DNA of 64,000 nt from Psettodes erumei (GCA_016785225.1 JAFBJZ010000851.1:186001-250000); one strand, 5' to 3'. Positions 25,701 through 39,503 are shown, counted from the first letter of the stretch. Numbers and translations are program-made. The notes: generated by a model from the letters alone, not told the origin.

Positions 25701-26401
25701 TCAGCCAAAACTCTTATTTTGACTGGTGTTGAGTAACTGTAGCTTGTTACATTAATAGATTTCAGTTTTATTTTTTACAATTCTGTAGTGTCATTTCTCG
25801 TTGTTTAATACAGGACTATTGTTGATCTAGTTGACTTAAACCTAAACTAAATTTGGTGAAAAAACAAAACAACATTAACAACAAAATTAATTTTTTTAAA
25901 ATGCAATTTATGAATGTGGTTATTTAGTTCAGACATTTTTTTTTACACCTTTGGGCTCCATAATAACCTCATGTTCAGACTGAAATCGCTTGATTAATTT
26001 GATTGAATTTGTCGTTCACCTTAGAAATCTGTGTAGCTTTCCAGGTAAAAAGTGGGCTGGAAGTGATAATGGTACTGTACGGAATCAATTAAATGTTTTA
26101 ATGAATCCTGTATCACACTTGGCATTGCAGTCAGTGGTCTCTGTCTCGGTCTGTTTCTGTAGGCATGCTGGGTGAGGACAGCTGGCCTCCAGCTGTGAAG
26201 TTCTATGACTTTCTAAAAATCATGGACACCCAGGACCCTGGCTCGACCCAGCAGCAGATGCCCAAAGAGGATGAAAAAGAAGAAGAAGAGGAGGTGGACG
26301 AGGAAGAGGTGAATAACGAAAATGATTTGATGGTAGAGGAGGCGACAGATTCTGCCCCCAGATCTCCTGCTCCTGATGCTAACACTCACTCTGAACTGTG
26401 A
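17411..26401 (+). CDS. txndc16: Thioredoxin domain-containing protein 16 (ERp90)
   Basis: TXNDC16/ERp90 is an ER-lumen glycoprotein with thioredoxin folds; the human protein binds the flavoprotein ERFAD. Nineteen exons join in phase, with starts 17411, 17831, 18026, 18416, 18632, 18979, 19510, 19830, 20178, 20352, 20607, 20945, 21138, 22119, 22362, 22785, 23856, 24214, 26163 and ends 17567, 17913, 18099, 18490, 18753, 19069, 19678, 19999, 20238, 20487, 20753, 21004, 21342, 22255, 22446, 22926, 24043, 24404, 26401. The product is 843 aa (human 825). A signal peptide spans about residues 1-19. Family blocks include LQDYGVLVGK/VNC, LFYLKWDAVSM, AGMLG-like YRGMLG and the PELTVDNLPSF block. An acidic tract at about 357-379 precedes the central thioredoxin fold; a second lies at 799-825. 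The WCxxC active site is absent (WDAVSM at 429-434), so redox catalysis there is unlikely. The protein ends HSEL, close to an ER-retrieval tetrapeptide. Confidence 0.93.
20308..20338 (+). repeat. (TG)n next to txndc16 exon 10 acceptor
   Basis: This TG run ends 13 bp before the exon 10 acceptor, which reads CGCGCACTTCAAG. The site lacks a normal pyrimidine tract and has A at position -3. Confidence 0.9.
22728..22770 (+). repeat. (TG)n next to txndc16 exon 16 acceptor
   Basis: A TG run of about 21 units is separated from exon 16 by only CGCTTGCTGCTCAG, so most of the region where a pyrimidine tract would lie is repeat. Confidence 0.9.
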
Positions 26402-27640
26402 TGGAAGAAGATGGAGGGAAATAACACTAAGCCACTGATAAAAGTTGTTTGACTGTCGACATGGGTTTTAATTTTTTAAAATTATTTTTATTATGCTGTT
26501 TTTATCTACGAATTAATGAAATTGTCAGTCATTCTTTCTTGGAATCAGATTAGTAAAGATTTAGTGGAAAACAAAATATTGTGTATTACTGTATAGTTAA
26601 AGATGATGTATATGTGTGTGAATGTTGTATTTATATTTTTTACCCAGGTTTTACTATCACTTCACACATATTCTGAAGGTGATTTCTCAGGGGTGTTTTT
26701 AGAAATGGTGTGCTGTTCTTGGTTTTTGTCCCCCCCCACTGATACAATGTGTCACTAATGTCTGACAAAGTGTTTTTTCCAACATTTACAAGACTATAAC
26801 TCTTAACTTCCAGTGCCAGTAAGCCTTGTGAACATTAATCTGAATGGCTGTCAGTCTTTTCTGCAGTATTTCCAGATAAATCACTCTTTAAACCGAACCA
26901 TTCTTAAACTTTAACTGCTGCCACACCTGACATGTCTTTAATAGAAACAATTACTTCAGTACTTTTAAAGCAGTTGTTTTATTCAATTTGTATCTCAGTC
27001 AAAAGGCGATAGTTTTTTTTGATCATCTGCCACCGTAGTCTTTGTTCTAATAGAGCAAACTCACTGTATTGTTTGACTCTATACGGACTTATATATCACA
27101 GCAACTGAAAAACTGTGTTTGCAGCGCAAACTGTGCTTCAACAACTTCCTTATCCTGGCGATGCCTTCATCGCCCTCTGAAACTCCCCGCTCCCCCCAAT
27201 CCAGGGTCGCAATAGGATGTAACAATACATAGACATACTGGGAGTAAATTACAACGATTTAATTATCTATTCTATGTCTATATAAAGTAATGTTTAATAT
27301 ATATATTCAAGTATTCGCGTTTCCAAAACCAAGGGTGGTCGCTGGACCCGTTTGTGGCCTCGGTGTATGGTTAGCAAGTATTTACCTCAACTGTCCGAGT
27401 TCCCCCAAATGCAACATAGATTCTCCGGTTGGCGGGCAAATCTTAGCTCGCCTGTGCGGTCAAACGGAAGAAGAAGCGCCGGATTTAATTAAAATTTAAA
27501 TTAAATATGTATTAACTATTAGTTTAACGCCGTGTGGTCCCGTCTCAGGAAAGAAAACGCCAAAGTGAAGTGTATGGCCTCTCAATAAACGACTGAATAT
27601 TAGTATTGTTTTATGAAATGAGTGTGATAATTAGCTAACT
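26402..27640 (+). other. txndc16 3' UTR and following spacer
   Basis: Noncoding sequence follows the txndc16 TGA. No perfect AATAAA is seen close to the stop; AGTAAA occurs near 26552 and a perfect AATAAA at 27584-27589. From about 27.3 kb the sequence becomes more CpG-rich and contains AACGGAAGAAG (an ETS-like core) near 27464, suggesting a promoter for the transcript described next. Confidence 0.4.
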
Positions 27641-27710
27641 TGCGTCCGGCTAACCCGTTTTTCAAGCTAGCTAGAAAAGTTAAGTTCGCTCGCAACCGTA
27701 GAGAGAAGAG

Positions 27711-28097
27711 ATGAAGACTTCTGTCGAAGAGCTACGTGGTCAACAACATGATTACTTCACTTCCATGAAAGAAAAGAGGGCGCACCTCAAACTTCAAGTA
27801 ACGTGAGTCAGATACACCCCGTGTCTGTTTGTCTGTCAGCTTCTGGATTTGCTAACGTTCTGTGTCGCTAAATGTCTCAAGACAGTGACTGTGTATTTCC
27901 ATTGTTGACATTGTCGAGGTTGTACAGTAGGCTACTGTGTCCTGAAACTATTGTGTTAGTGTTTGTTAGCGTGTCTACAGGGACACAGGGACAGAGCCCA
28001 TCGGGTTTTGAATAATGTAGAATTTTCTCTCTATTGTATGTGCAGGTTGTGCAGTCACCCGCTGAATGTGGGAGTGTGCAGCCTTTATGGACACACG
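27711..28097 (+). CDS. Two candidate 5' coding exons of an unidentified gene
   Basis: I do not recognise this protein. ATG at 27711 opens 30 codons plus two bases to the donor AAC/GTGAGT (exon end 27802). A second segment, 28046-28097, has a pyrimidine-rich TATGTGCAG acceptor and an ACG/GTAAGT donor, and continues the same frame without a stop. The joined peptide is 48 residues: a charged, possibly helical start (MKTSVEELRGQQHDYF) followed by a Cys-containing part (NVGVCSLYGHT). A promoter-like upstream stretch supports a real transcript. No third exon could be fixed; a good acceptor at about 29114 keeps the frame open but its downstream end is unclear. It could equally be a noncoding RNA. 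The position between txndc16 and ptger2 has no protein-coding gene in human. Confidence 0.3.
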
Positions 28098-31000
28098 GTA
28101 AGTTGATGGAAAGCCTTTCTTCATACAAAGCTGTAATGTACAATGAAGAGTGAGCTCCAATAACTAACCTCCACACTGTTGGACTGTCAGCTCCTGTTTT
28201 TATAGCCAGCTCTTGTTAAAAGAGTGCAAACAATGTATTTGACAGAAACATTATGAACATAAACTTTCCATGTTTAGAGTCTGTTGTATTACACATAGAT
28301 TGATAATAGAGTGAATCTTATGGTATGGAAAATAATCGTCAATCTATAAATGGTTGAAATATTCCTTTAAGAAGGATTTTAGATGTTTTAAATTGAGAGA
28401 TAGCTTTATTTATTGATTATTATAATAAATATTTGATCCTGAATATCTTGCAAAAGATCAGAATAATTGCAAGAAAAAAGATTCTGACATAGTAACTGAT
28501 TCCTGTCTTGGGAGTAAATTTCTCCATCATGAAGTCACTGTTCAGTTTGCTGTGCGCTGTTCAAGTCGATCAGTGTCAGAACTGCAGTGAGCAGAGCAGA
28601 AACACGTGATTAAGAGTCGAGGCCAAGCTAATCGCTGCACGCTTGTGCATCGTCAGCGCCTGGACATCAACGTTTAGTATCTGTTTGGTTTTTTCCAGTG
28701 GAGCGAGTAATTACAAAAGGATTAAATCCTGAGGTGCTGTCTGACAAAATGTTATTTGATTTAAAAAATAATTTTTTCCAGAGTTCTGGGCTTTAAGGCT
28801 TATCTGATCGTAACTCATGTGTCAGCTACGTAATGTATGGCAGTGCCAGTGTTTTCTTGGGAAAGTGAAATAACTGTTTTCACTGACTTTTAAGTTCACC
28901 CTCCTGCTGTTGGCAGCTGCATCTGGCAAACTGAGTTCTGCCAGAGGCCCCGAGAAAAGAAACAAACACATGAGATAATGGTGTGTCTGGATCGTATTTT
29001 AGGACAGGTCTACCCAGTGGGCCAGATAGCTGAGGAAATAATCTACTGTTTATAGCTGCCCAGGGTTTGACTTGTGGCTTAACTTCTGCTTTTGTCTCTT
29101 GATACTGTTGCAGACTATAGTAAACATACTTACCTGTCGCAGTAAACTGGCCGGACTAAACTGCTTATTGCAAAATCAATGGCTGCAAATCGTGGTCAGT
29201 GTTTGTACGAGGGCTGCAGAAGGAAGCCTCCTTTGTTTCAGCTATGCTAGTCCTTAATGTTGTATTGGAAATCCATTAAGATGCAAGTGCAGATGTGAAG
29301 CATCACTTTTCCACCTCTCATTTCTGGTTTTGACAGGAAGTTTAAACCATGCAGCGGAGTAGTGCCTTTTAAGGTTTTCTCTTCAGATTTCTTTAAATAG
29401 GCAATGTTTCCTTGTCAGATGCTTGTCAGATCAAAATTTAGAAAAAGTGTTTCCACATTAACATAGACTTTTATCAACATTTGGCTCCACTGTGCTTATC
29501 ATCAGTTTGGAAGATGTTGTGTTTGGGTGTGGTGTCCTTATAAAGATTTGGCTGAGATTATTTTTACTTGACAGGAACTTCTGTATATAGTCCATGGTTC
29601 TGAGCATTGAAACATCTTACCTTGAGGCAAGGATTTTGCTGCTAACAGTAGGTTTTTTTAGGCAAAACAGAAGACAGAATAGGTAGAGTTAGAAGTGGAC
29701 CAGCAGATATTATTTGTTAGCCTGAATTTCAGGTGGACTGCTGATCGTTCACTCTCAGAGAAGCTGTCAAAGATGCTTTAGAATGACTAAATTAGATATC
29801 TCATCTCTGTATGTTTGCCTGTGTAGTTTGAGTAGTGTAGTCAGTCTCTCATGTCATTTCCAGGTAAACTGTATTTGCTTGAAACTACACTGCAAATATT
29901 TGAGAACCATCTCACAACTGATTGAAAATTAATGTAGCAGAAGAGTGTTTTCCTTCTTTCCGGTCCCATAAATCATTTTCTGACCCCTCAGACTTTCCTC
30001 ATGACCCCTTTCGAGGGGTCTTGACCCCACAGATTAGCAGTGTCTGCTCTGGCCAGTCTGTGTCTAATATTGTAATTATAAGTTGTGGTAGATCTTGTCT
30101 CTGGTTACTGTTCTACAACTCTGTTCCGTTTTGGTTGCATTTGAATTAAAAAGACAAACTTTTGAAAGACTTGTTTGCCAGGTTCGGGGCCCTGAGGGAA
30201 CAAAGAGCAATCAAGGGATTGTAGATATATTTTGTATCGTAGCGGTTCACATTTGCTTTTTTCTTTTTCCCTTAAATTGTCAAATAATGCCCGTTCACTG
30301 ACATGGATCAGGGTGGGAACCAGTTATGATTTAAACTAGGGAGGTATGATATCTGCAGTGGAAAAAATAGCTTGTGTGAGTAACATTAAATGTATCTCAG
30401 ATCCGACTCATCCCTTCAGTAAATTCTGGAATTCAAAGAGCAATTAGAATAAATTTATGAATGTGTAGTTGTGAGAGTATACCTTAGCTGCATTTTTAAT
30501 ATGAATGTTTTATTTATCTGTTCCAAAGGTGACTGCTAATATTTGTCCAGCTGCCTCCAGTGGCACACTGTGTTATCAGAAGAGCCAGCTGGTGTAATTC
30601 CCCATCTCTTTGCCATAGGGGAGAAAGAGAAATAGGAATTGAACCATGAAGAAACCACCAATTTAACAATAAGTCAAAATAAGACGAGTCTTGTCACCTC
30701 TGAAATATATGCTGTGGGCAATGCCTCGTTCCCATATAATATTAGACTCATTAGACTTCAGGGAAAACGATCAGTGGTGTTGCATCGCACAGTGGAGGCC
30801 GTGTACTTAATGAGTGTGGTGATTGTTTAAACCGTCGTTAAACCCTCATAATGAGGCACATCAGGATGTTTCCATTTCAGCTCAGTGGGGGATTGATCAT
30901 GTTTGCTGTGGCTCATCAGAGCTGCATGAAAGTACAGGGAAGTGGAGAGGACCAACAACGCAATCAGGCACCATCAGCCGCTGATGTGTGAGGAAAAATG

Positions 31001-34000
31001 ATCACCACTGTACCGCGGGACAGAAGCCATGTATAGTTTTCTGGAAAAAACCCTGAAAAATGTTAAGACATGATTGAACATTAGCCGAAGCAGAAATCTT
31101 ATTCATTAAGGGTAACTGTGTGCAGGCCTTTTACCTGTTTTCTTGGAATTTAGGGTTAAAGATATGACTAACTACCAAGCGATGATTTGTAACTTTCCAA
31201 AGCTTTCTCAATTTATTTACACAGTGGGCTGTCTGACAGCAGCATCGTCTCTGTACAGTCAGCCAACAGAGGGGGCTAACAGCATAGTTGACTTAATTTG
31301 CAGGATTTATTGCATTCACTCTTCAAAATATACACTTTGTAACCTGCGGAGCCAAATCTCTTCAGCATGGTAAAGAGTGATGAAATGATAGTCAGACTCT
31401 TTACGCTTTATTTGGGCTTTTTCAGCACCTATGACTCATTGCGATGATATATTGAATTATCAGAGAGTGCAGAGAAGAGAATGGATGATCTCCAGAAAAC
31501 TTTATGAAATACTCATAATCATTTTGAAGATGCAACTATTTCACCAAAATGTGAAGATTTGTCATGACATTTTCAGATAATTTGTTAGTTTCCAGATGTG
31601 CATTACATCAAATTGCAGCCTGATCAGACACTTTTTACAGTGTAACTTGTCGGCACCAAAGCTGCTAATGTAACAATATATTACAGCCTTTTTAAAAATA
31701 GAGTCGCACCAGAAGATGTATAAACACTCAAAGGCATACAGTTATACACAAAGTAAAGCAAGATTGAGTAACACACACACTGATCTTTTGACAGTTGCTT
31801 CCGTGAATAATGTTTCATCATCAGATTCAAGTGAAACAAAGACTCTGAGACAGTGATTTAATGGTTTAAGTGAAGAATGAATGTGTGCGTGGATTCTGGG
31901 AAGCATGGAGGAAATGTGATGTGGTAGCACGGCTCGTGTACAAATCCTACTTCACTTTTGCAGGATTTGATGCACTATTCTTCTCGCACCATGACAAAGA
32001 AAACACGGCTGGTCTCACTGCACTGTGGGCTGGGAACAGCTTCTACAAACAAGTAAAATATATTCTGTAAAGGAAGCATTGATCTCTATACTACATACAT
32101 ACATCTCATACATGTACTTTGCTTTAAACATGTTTTGGCCAAAGAAGGTCCTCTTGGGAATTGCATTGAACTCTTGGCATGTCTCATGTTTGTGGTTTGC
32201 ATAATTTCACATTATTAGTGCAGCTGCGTTTCAGAGCTTACCAAATAGTCTGATGTAACTGAGCTGTGTCCATTTAAGGAAGAAATTCTCAGCCAGTTTT
32301 TATTAGTAATAATTCTCAGGTAACCGTCAAAAGCCTTTCTTGTTAATGATTTTAAAAATTCCCTTGTAATCTTTCGTTATAACAGCGAGTGATCTGGTAA
32401 ATCCAGAGTGATACTGCAGATACTGGTAATAATTGCGACATATTTGAAGACATATTTTAAAAAGAATAACAGTTGTGGACTTGGACCACATCACTTTGAT
32501 CGTCAGTGCAACTTCTGCCCAAAGTGTGTGACCAGATCGTGTTGTACAGGAAATAAATTTCTTGTCTTTGAATACAATTTTCAGTAAAAATACGTTGGAT
32601 CCATTTTTTTAAGTATTCATTCAAATTTTACATTTTGAACTCAGAAGTAAAAAACAATCATTACTTTTTCTGGGTGGGACCAGATTAGAACTGCAGTGAT
32701 TAATGAATAAGTTGATTGGCAGAAAATCATCTATTTTGATCATCAGTTAGCTTCTCCATTGTGAGGGTTTGCTTTATGTCTTTGGGTTTCGGACTGCAGA
32801 AAGACATCTGATGACATCAGTGAGGACTCTGGGAAATGTAGTGATGAGCACGTACAGAATAGCGATGGTGCATGAAGTGGTGAAAAGGGTGAAATCTGAT
32901 CTTCGCTGCTCGATGTCGACCACAGTACCAAGAAATTCCCTCCTTCCTCCTGCGCCTGGCAGCCTTTCAATGCAATGCCTTTTAGCACCTATAGGAATGG
33001 TTAACAAAAGATGTGTGTGTGTGTGTGTGTGTGTTGGTGCAGACTTTGGACAGGTGAACAAAAGTGCATGTGTGTGTGTCTGTGACACACAGAGGAAGAT
33101 AAAGTCCGGTTTACAGCTAATCTCTCCTGTCTTCTTGTCTAATTCACAGCGATTTTTCTGCCACCGCTGCAGCCAAGTCCCACAAACTGGTGGTTGTGTT
33201 TTCCTTCTCCTGACTGTTCATGAACAGTGTTTTCATAATCCTCTCATCAGTCCTGTCGGGACACAAAAAGACACGCCTAAAATTAGCGATGAAGACACAA
33301 ATGTAGTCTGAAGTTAACCCAAAAGGAATTTGGGAGTTGGTGATTTGAGTAGGAAATTTCCCAGATGATGGACATCGGATATAAATATGAGACCAGAATT
33401 TAGTTTCCTGTCCCAATCAACATTTTTTAATTCAGATATTTTATTTCTGTCAAGTTATCCTGGAGGAATTGACCTTAGCATTTGTGGTTAACTAACATCT
33501 TTTGACATTTCCTTATTTTCTTGGTTTGAAACACTTCGGGAATTGTTTTAAATCCCATTTGATAATCAAAGCTTGGCAGCACAGAACAGCTCAGGGAAGG
33601 AAGGCTGGCTTTACATGTTGTGATGAGTGATTATGATTGGAGTTTATGTATTGATCTCTTCTCATAAGATTTAACATCTAAATTATTTATCTGGAAATTT
33701 GGCTGCAAAGCTTTTCTCAGTAGTACTCATGACTGACCTTTCTCTATCAATTGTTTATATTAAAGTTTTGTACATCAGTTGTAGTTGTTGGCCTTTGTGT
33801 TACCTCCAGTAACAAAACTTATAGATAAAGTTGGGGTCAGTTTGAGTTTTCACTGTGAACAATTTCCCACAGTCGTACAGTCATTGGCTGCTGATCCACA
33901 ATCCTTTAAAACCCAGATGGACTGCTAAACAGAAGCTGCATGTGTGTGTGCGTGTGTGTGTGTGTGTGCGGGTGTGCGTGCATGTGCATCTTGCATTTCA

Positions 34001-36825
34001 CCTGGGACTGTCCAACTGTGGCTGTTTTTGGTCAACATGTCCTCACAAATCACAAGTTTGCGAGCCATTGGTAGTGAAACAGAAGGAAACGGGACGTTAT
34101 CATCACGGTGCCATGACGACGCACGGAGGGCGCAGTCACTGTGGGATGTCATGTTTATCTGCATGTCTATATTCCTTTGTTTTTATATATTTTTTAAGTA
34201 TATTCAAGTATATTTATGAACGATATGAAGAGCAGAAGTGCAGTATTCCTTCCCTTTGTATTGTAGTTTAAAGCTGCTAAAATGAACAAATCTGTATTGA
34301 CGGGGGATCAAATGTGAAAGACGTGACTCTGCATTTCCCCGCACACTATGCAGAGCTTTTCGTGTCTTTCAAACTCCCTGTTTTGGTTTCACAGCCCACA
34401 ACTGTAATTTTTTTCCCGTTTGTTCTCACCACACTCGTCGTCATCATTTCCAGATGCAGCAGGCAGCTGTTTTCACAATACTAATCTCCAAGAACCCACT
34501 GTTCAGTGCCTGCCCAGGAGCAAGACAGTCAGCAACTGTGTAACAGAGAGGACCACGTGATCAACGTACCTTTTCTCACTTAATGTATGGATTTTTATTG
34601 CAACTTCTGTGTATATATAACTTCCATCCATTAGAGTTTATCTCCTCTGCTGAACCTGGGAGAAGCTTTTAGACAGAAACCTTGAATGATGGACAGTCGA
34701 CTTTTATTGGAGGTTTGGGTTCCTCCTTTCATCTCATGCCTCTTTTATTGGTCTTTTGTAAATGACGTTATTGTCTATGCATCGGGTTAGAAGAAGTGCG
34801 GAGGGTGAGCTGAGCTGTAAAACTCTGTGATGGTGTAGATGTGGGGGTATAAACTGTTTTTACGTTCTCCATACATGGAGGGTGAAGTCTTTACAGTCAA
34901 ACCTGCAGCCTCTGTTCTGGGTTTGACCCTTTCGTGATGAGTCTGAACGCCCATCTTGTTGTCGCACCCCTGACCTCTGAAGATCAGCGTAGCGTCCTGA
35001 AAATTAAAAATGATTTTATCGGATACATTTTCTGTGGTCTCTCGATTTTATTTCCCCATGACTGATGTTGCTCCCTTGGCTGAAATAACATTATGTGACC
35101 ACAATGAGATCTCTCCTACTTGGAGCTTTCCAAATTCAGCATGGATTCACTTGTGTTTATTGGAAGCTAATTGCAAAGCTGGGAGGAGAAGACCCTGAAA
35201 GAGGAAGGTCAACATTCCTGCCAGCCCTCAGAGACTCAGAATCACAGAGTGGAGGGAACACAGGCATCGCCAAGCTGCAGAAAGCACGAGGTGTCCCGCT
35301 CAAAACAAGAAGCATGTAGCTCTGCCAGAGGTCCCTTTAGCGCTCAGAATAATCCAAGCTGCACATGGTTCAGAACTTCAAAAAAAGCTTGGATGAAAAA
35401 TTTGGCAGTGGACTATAAATGGAGTTAAAACAGAAGTTGAATTGGGGATAGCATTGAAGCTAAGGTGGAGATCACCACTATTCTTGAGGTCAGCACCATC
35501 ATATAGACTACTCCGCCCTCTGCGGAGGGCGTCATTGTCTGTAGAAGGATTAATGTTTGGGTCAGCCACAGCGGCAAACTGAAGGTGAATGTCAAAGTTA
35601 TTCAGTGTGGAAATGTGTGCGATTGGTTATGACACATGCTCTGTGATAAGAGATTAGTGACCATTATAAATCATCAGACCTGTGGTCCAAACCAGCGTTG
35701 CACTGCAACGAGATGAAAGACGTCGCTTTCGTAAAAATCGGACGCACGTGAAATTGTAAAAGAGGAATGTTGCTGATAAAAAACCAAACCAAGCTGGCGA
35801 GAGATCTGTGGGCTGGCGGTGGCACGGTGCAAGTGGACTCTCCACTCGGGCTGACCGATTAGTTACCCATTTGTTCTTCATTTTCTCAAAACTGTTTCGA
35901 TATTGATGTCATCCACTCAGCGATTATGGTTTTGAAGTGTTACAGCAGTGATTAAGTGAACAGCATCAATGTGGCATCCATGTGTTGTTGTAGCTGCTCT
36001 GTACACTACGTCCTGATTACTGCAGCATGTGGAGGAAATAGTGACTAATGAAAATGGAGTATATGTTCTGGTCTGATGCAGCAGTTGACAGTGAATTCAA
36101 ACAGGTCATCACAGTTTCAATACTTCATTATCTCTCCCGTATTCTAACAGATGTTGGAATGGTTGAATTTCAAATAAGAAGGGATGACTGACATGGTTAA
36201 AAAGATTAAAAAAATAAATAAATACAAGTTTTGTTGACCCAGCTTTTTCCCCTATTTCCTTTTAGCTTATTCTTTTCTTTTATTCCATAAAAGTCAACTT
36301 GGTTTCATTTTGACGAAGGAGTAAAGGTGAAAAGCATCTGGACATAGTTCTTATGAGCGTCTTTGGCAGGTCGTGCTGTGTCCTCAAACGTATATAAAAC
36401 CTGAACCTGCTTAACCAGAAACCACACACACACTCAGACACACACACAAATTATTGCCGTTGTCAACATTAAAAAAGCTTTTTGTTGTTTTTCCAGCTTG
36501 GACATTTCTGGGGGCTGTGTAGTAATGCCAGCATGATTTTATGATAAATCTCACACACACAGACACACACACACACGCCTCCACCCTCTACCTCGTCTAT
36601 GAGATACTGATCATCATGAGAGGTTTCAGAGATAATCCAGAAGCAGCAGAATGAAATCCACAATGAGAGGCAGTTTGAATATGAGATAAATTGATGACTT
36701 TCATTAGCATTTTCACATATTTACTTGCTGTGTGTGTATCTGCAGGCATTGTGTGTGGGTGTGTTGCAGTCACTTACAGTATATGAACCTACAGCAGAGG
36801 AAACCTCCTCCCCTGTCTCTGTTCT

Positions 36826-36827
<2 letters not shown>

Positions 36828-36858
<31 letters not shown>
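36828..36858. repeat. (GT)n microsatellite
   Basis: An uninterrupted TG dinucleotide run in the intergenic interval, followed by a CG-containing tail (GCGTGCGCGAGCGAG). Confidence 0.9.
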
Positions 36859-36862
<4 letters not shown>

Positions 36863-38575
36863 CGCGAGCGAGTGTGGTGCATTTAATGACGTCAGAGCTC
36901 TTGTCTCTCTTTTGTATGGAACATTCTTGCTCAACCTCACTCACACACACTCGCTCCAATGCTCTATTGATTATTGATGGTGCTGTGTTTCAGCATGTTG
37001 TGTGTGTTAAATTAATGTAACAATAAGGAGATGCTGTTCAGTCCAGTAAGTGCTTTGCATGAAGCAAGTTGGGTGTGTTTGCACAAACATATACCCTTAA
37101 CTGCATCACCTGCAGCCTGGGCAGCTTGGTCAAAGGCGGCAGGGCATCTTCTCAGGAGTCTGGTTCATCAGAGAAAACAGGATACAAACGCACACATCAG
37201 CAAATGAAAGGCTTTGCGGGGCTTTAAATTTGCTCCGTTGATGTTTGCATGGTGATATTACACATGTGATGTATGAGTGAATGGGACGTTGGGCGTTGCC
37301 TCTTTCTCAGATTACTGCATAATTCATGAATGTCATGGGAATAAGGATCTGTAAAATGGCTAAATGTTGGTGTGTGTGTGTGTGTGTGTTATTGATCGGG
37401 GAGCAAGTCATCTGGCTTTCATGAGCAGATGTGTGGACAGTGTCCTTGAGAAAAGGGTGCACAGACACACAGACACACACACACACACACAGTGGCTGGA
37501 GTGACATGGAGCAGATAAATTACTTGCATGTTGCAGTTGTGTGCTGATCTCTATCAAAGACATACATCCACTCTGGTTTGAGGGATTTCCTGAAGAGTTG
37601 TTTTTTTTTCGTATGGCTGCTCTGTGGTTTTAATCTGTACAATGGTTGTGTTTGTAAACATGTAGCATGCAAATGAATGAGATGTAAGGTGACAACATTA
37701 TTTTTACTGGTTGTGGAGTGAGTCCGATGAAATGACGTGTGCGTGTTTCCTCTGCTGATGTTTTGTGGTTAACTGGTTTCGCATCAACAGAAAAAGTACA
37801 ATTCCTGTTTGCTGAGGAAGCAGACAATCTTTCTTTATCATATAAAGCAACTTCAACAACAGTATATCCTTCAGACTTGACTTGGATTTTCTCCTAATCT
37901 CACAAGTATTACAGAAACCTTTTACAGAGGTGTGTCAGCTGTGGCAGAGGTGATATGTCTCCCAGCCAGTATACTGGGCGAGATTATATCGAACAAAATG
38001 TAAAGCTTGTAATTATCTTTCACCTCAGAGTTGAAGCACACTATTACAAAACTGAAAAATGGAACGAAAAAAATCATTATTTAAAACAGCAAGTAGCAGC
38101 TTGCAAAGGTGCGCTCTGGCTTTTATGTGACGTGGTAGATCATTGCATGCTGCATGCTCACAGGTGCTGCTCTCTGCACTGCAGACAAATAGGTGGACGG
38201 TCCTGGTCTTCACTGAGTCCCAGCAGCTCCGCCTGGTTGTGGCAGGCTTGTGTTGTATCGATGACATAGTTAGTTCCCTAAACATAATGGATAAACAGTT
38301 GAAATGTTGAGTTAAAACTGAAGTAAATAGCTAAAAGTAATGGATAAACAGACTGTCATTCCAAGTGGCAGTAGTAGAAATTAATCAGTTCATTTGGATG
38401 ACAGAATATCATTAAAATATCCTTGTTTATATCACTGATAATTAGATAACATCCAGTTTATCATCAGTTCAAATGAACTCATATGGAGCAGGTCCAGAAG
38501 CACAGAAACTAAAACCCTTAACTCTGAAACAAATTGTCCAATTTATGTAAATACTCCAGTGTGCACTTTCACAGG

Positions 38576-38576
<1 letters not shown>

Positions 38577-38613
<37 letters not shown>
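38577..38613. repeat. (AC)n microsatellite
   Basis: An uninterrupted AC run of about 18 units in the intergenic interval. Confidence 0.95.
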
Positions 38614-38614
<1 letters not shown>

Positions 38615-38675
38615 CTTCACATTGTTTCCAGGAGTAATGTGCATGTTCTGAATGTCAATATCAATGTTAGTAATA

Positions 38676-38720
38676 ATAGATAGATAGATTACTTTATTCA
38701 TCCCTGAAGGGAAATTATGT
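38676..38720. mobile_element. Fish retroelement 3' tail-like fragment
   Basis: (ATAG)n is followed by ACTTTATTCATCCCTGAAGG and then GGAAATTA. This closely resembles the ACTTTATTGATCCC-type tail shared by many fish LINE/SINE copies and their tetranucleotide ends. Only the tail is recognisable, with no coding sequence beside it, so it is probably a 5'-truncated or decayed insertion. The family is not assigned. Confidence 0.5.
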
Positions 38721-39449
38721 CAAGTAATACATATAATGCAAGTTCTCTCAAATACTCTAGTATTTGCTGTGTTAAAATATACTGCATGCAGTTTAGGGCT
38801 TCAGGCTGTGAATCCAGAAGTGCTGTTTTCCGCCCTGACACCAGGAAACACAGAGGGGAATAAGGGGAGTAGACATATGGCAAATAAGGAGTGATAAGCA
38901 GAGGGCTGTCAGAAGTTATGGTTAACAAATGGTCAGAGGCAAAAGGAATTTTACATGGAAAGCAGTCAGAGGAAGGCAGATGTAGATTATAAGGGCAGAA
39001 CAGAGGAAATAGTCTGAAGGGAGTGGATAAACACAGATAAATTCAGACAGTAAAGTGTTTATGAATAGTACGTGTGTGGGGGGTAAACAGAGGAGTAAGA
39101 ATAACATTTCTGTTCTAGTGCATGTGTAACTCGGGTTTGAGCTCTTCCACTTCACTTTTCAAAAAGATTTAGTCTGACAAGATCTTATCTATCTTATCGG
39201 AATATTGTGAGGAGAGAAGGAAAAAAGTCAAAGCCACTGCAGACACAAATTTACACAGAGGCATCACTGGTGTGCAACCAACAACGAGATCGACCAAATG
39301 GCACAGTCGATGAAGACGGTCCCTCGAAAACAAGATTTCAAAAGATTCTTGCTCCAGTAAAGTGACTTTTAGCTGAAAACATGAACCTCAGGGTGGAATA
39401 TTTCATGGAATAATCACGTCACGATTGAAAAAATTATGCATGATATGAT

Positions 39450-39468
39450 CATATAATATCATATATCA

Positions 39469-39503
<35 letters not shown>

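Noticed and set aside
32769..33311. A 180-codon plus-strand frame
   Set aside because: Its middle is read through TG/CA repeats, and the flanks show no domain or paired splice sites.
33149..33311. An exon after the strong acceptor near 33149 (frame starting RFFCHRCSQ), briefly reminiscent of an RNF115/126 zinc-finger start
   Set aside because: No second Cys pair follows with the right spacing, no donor is evident, and no neighbouring exon continues the domain.
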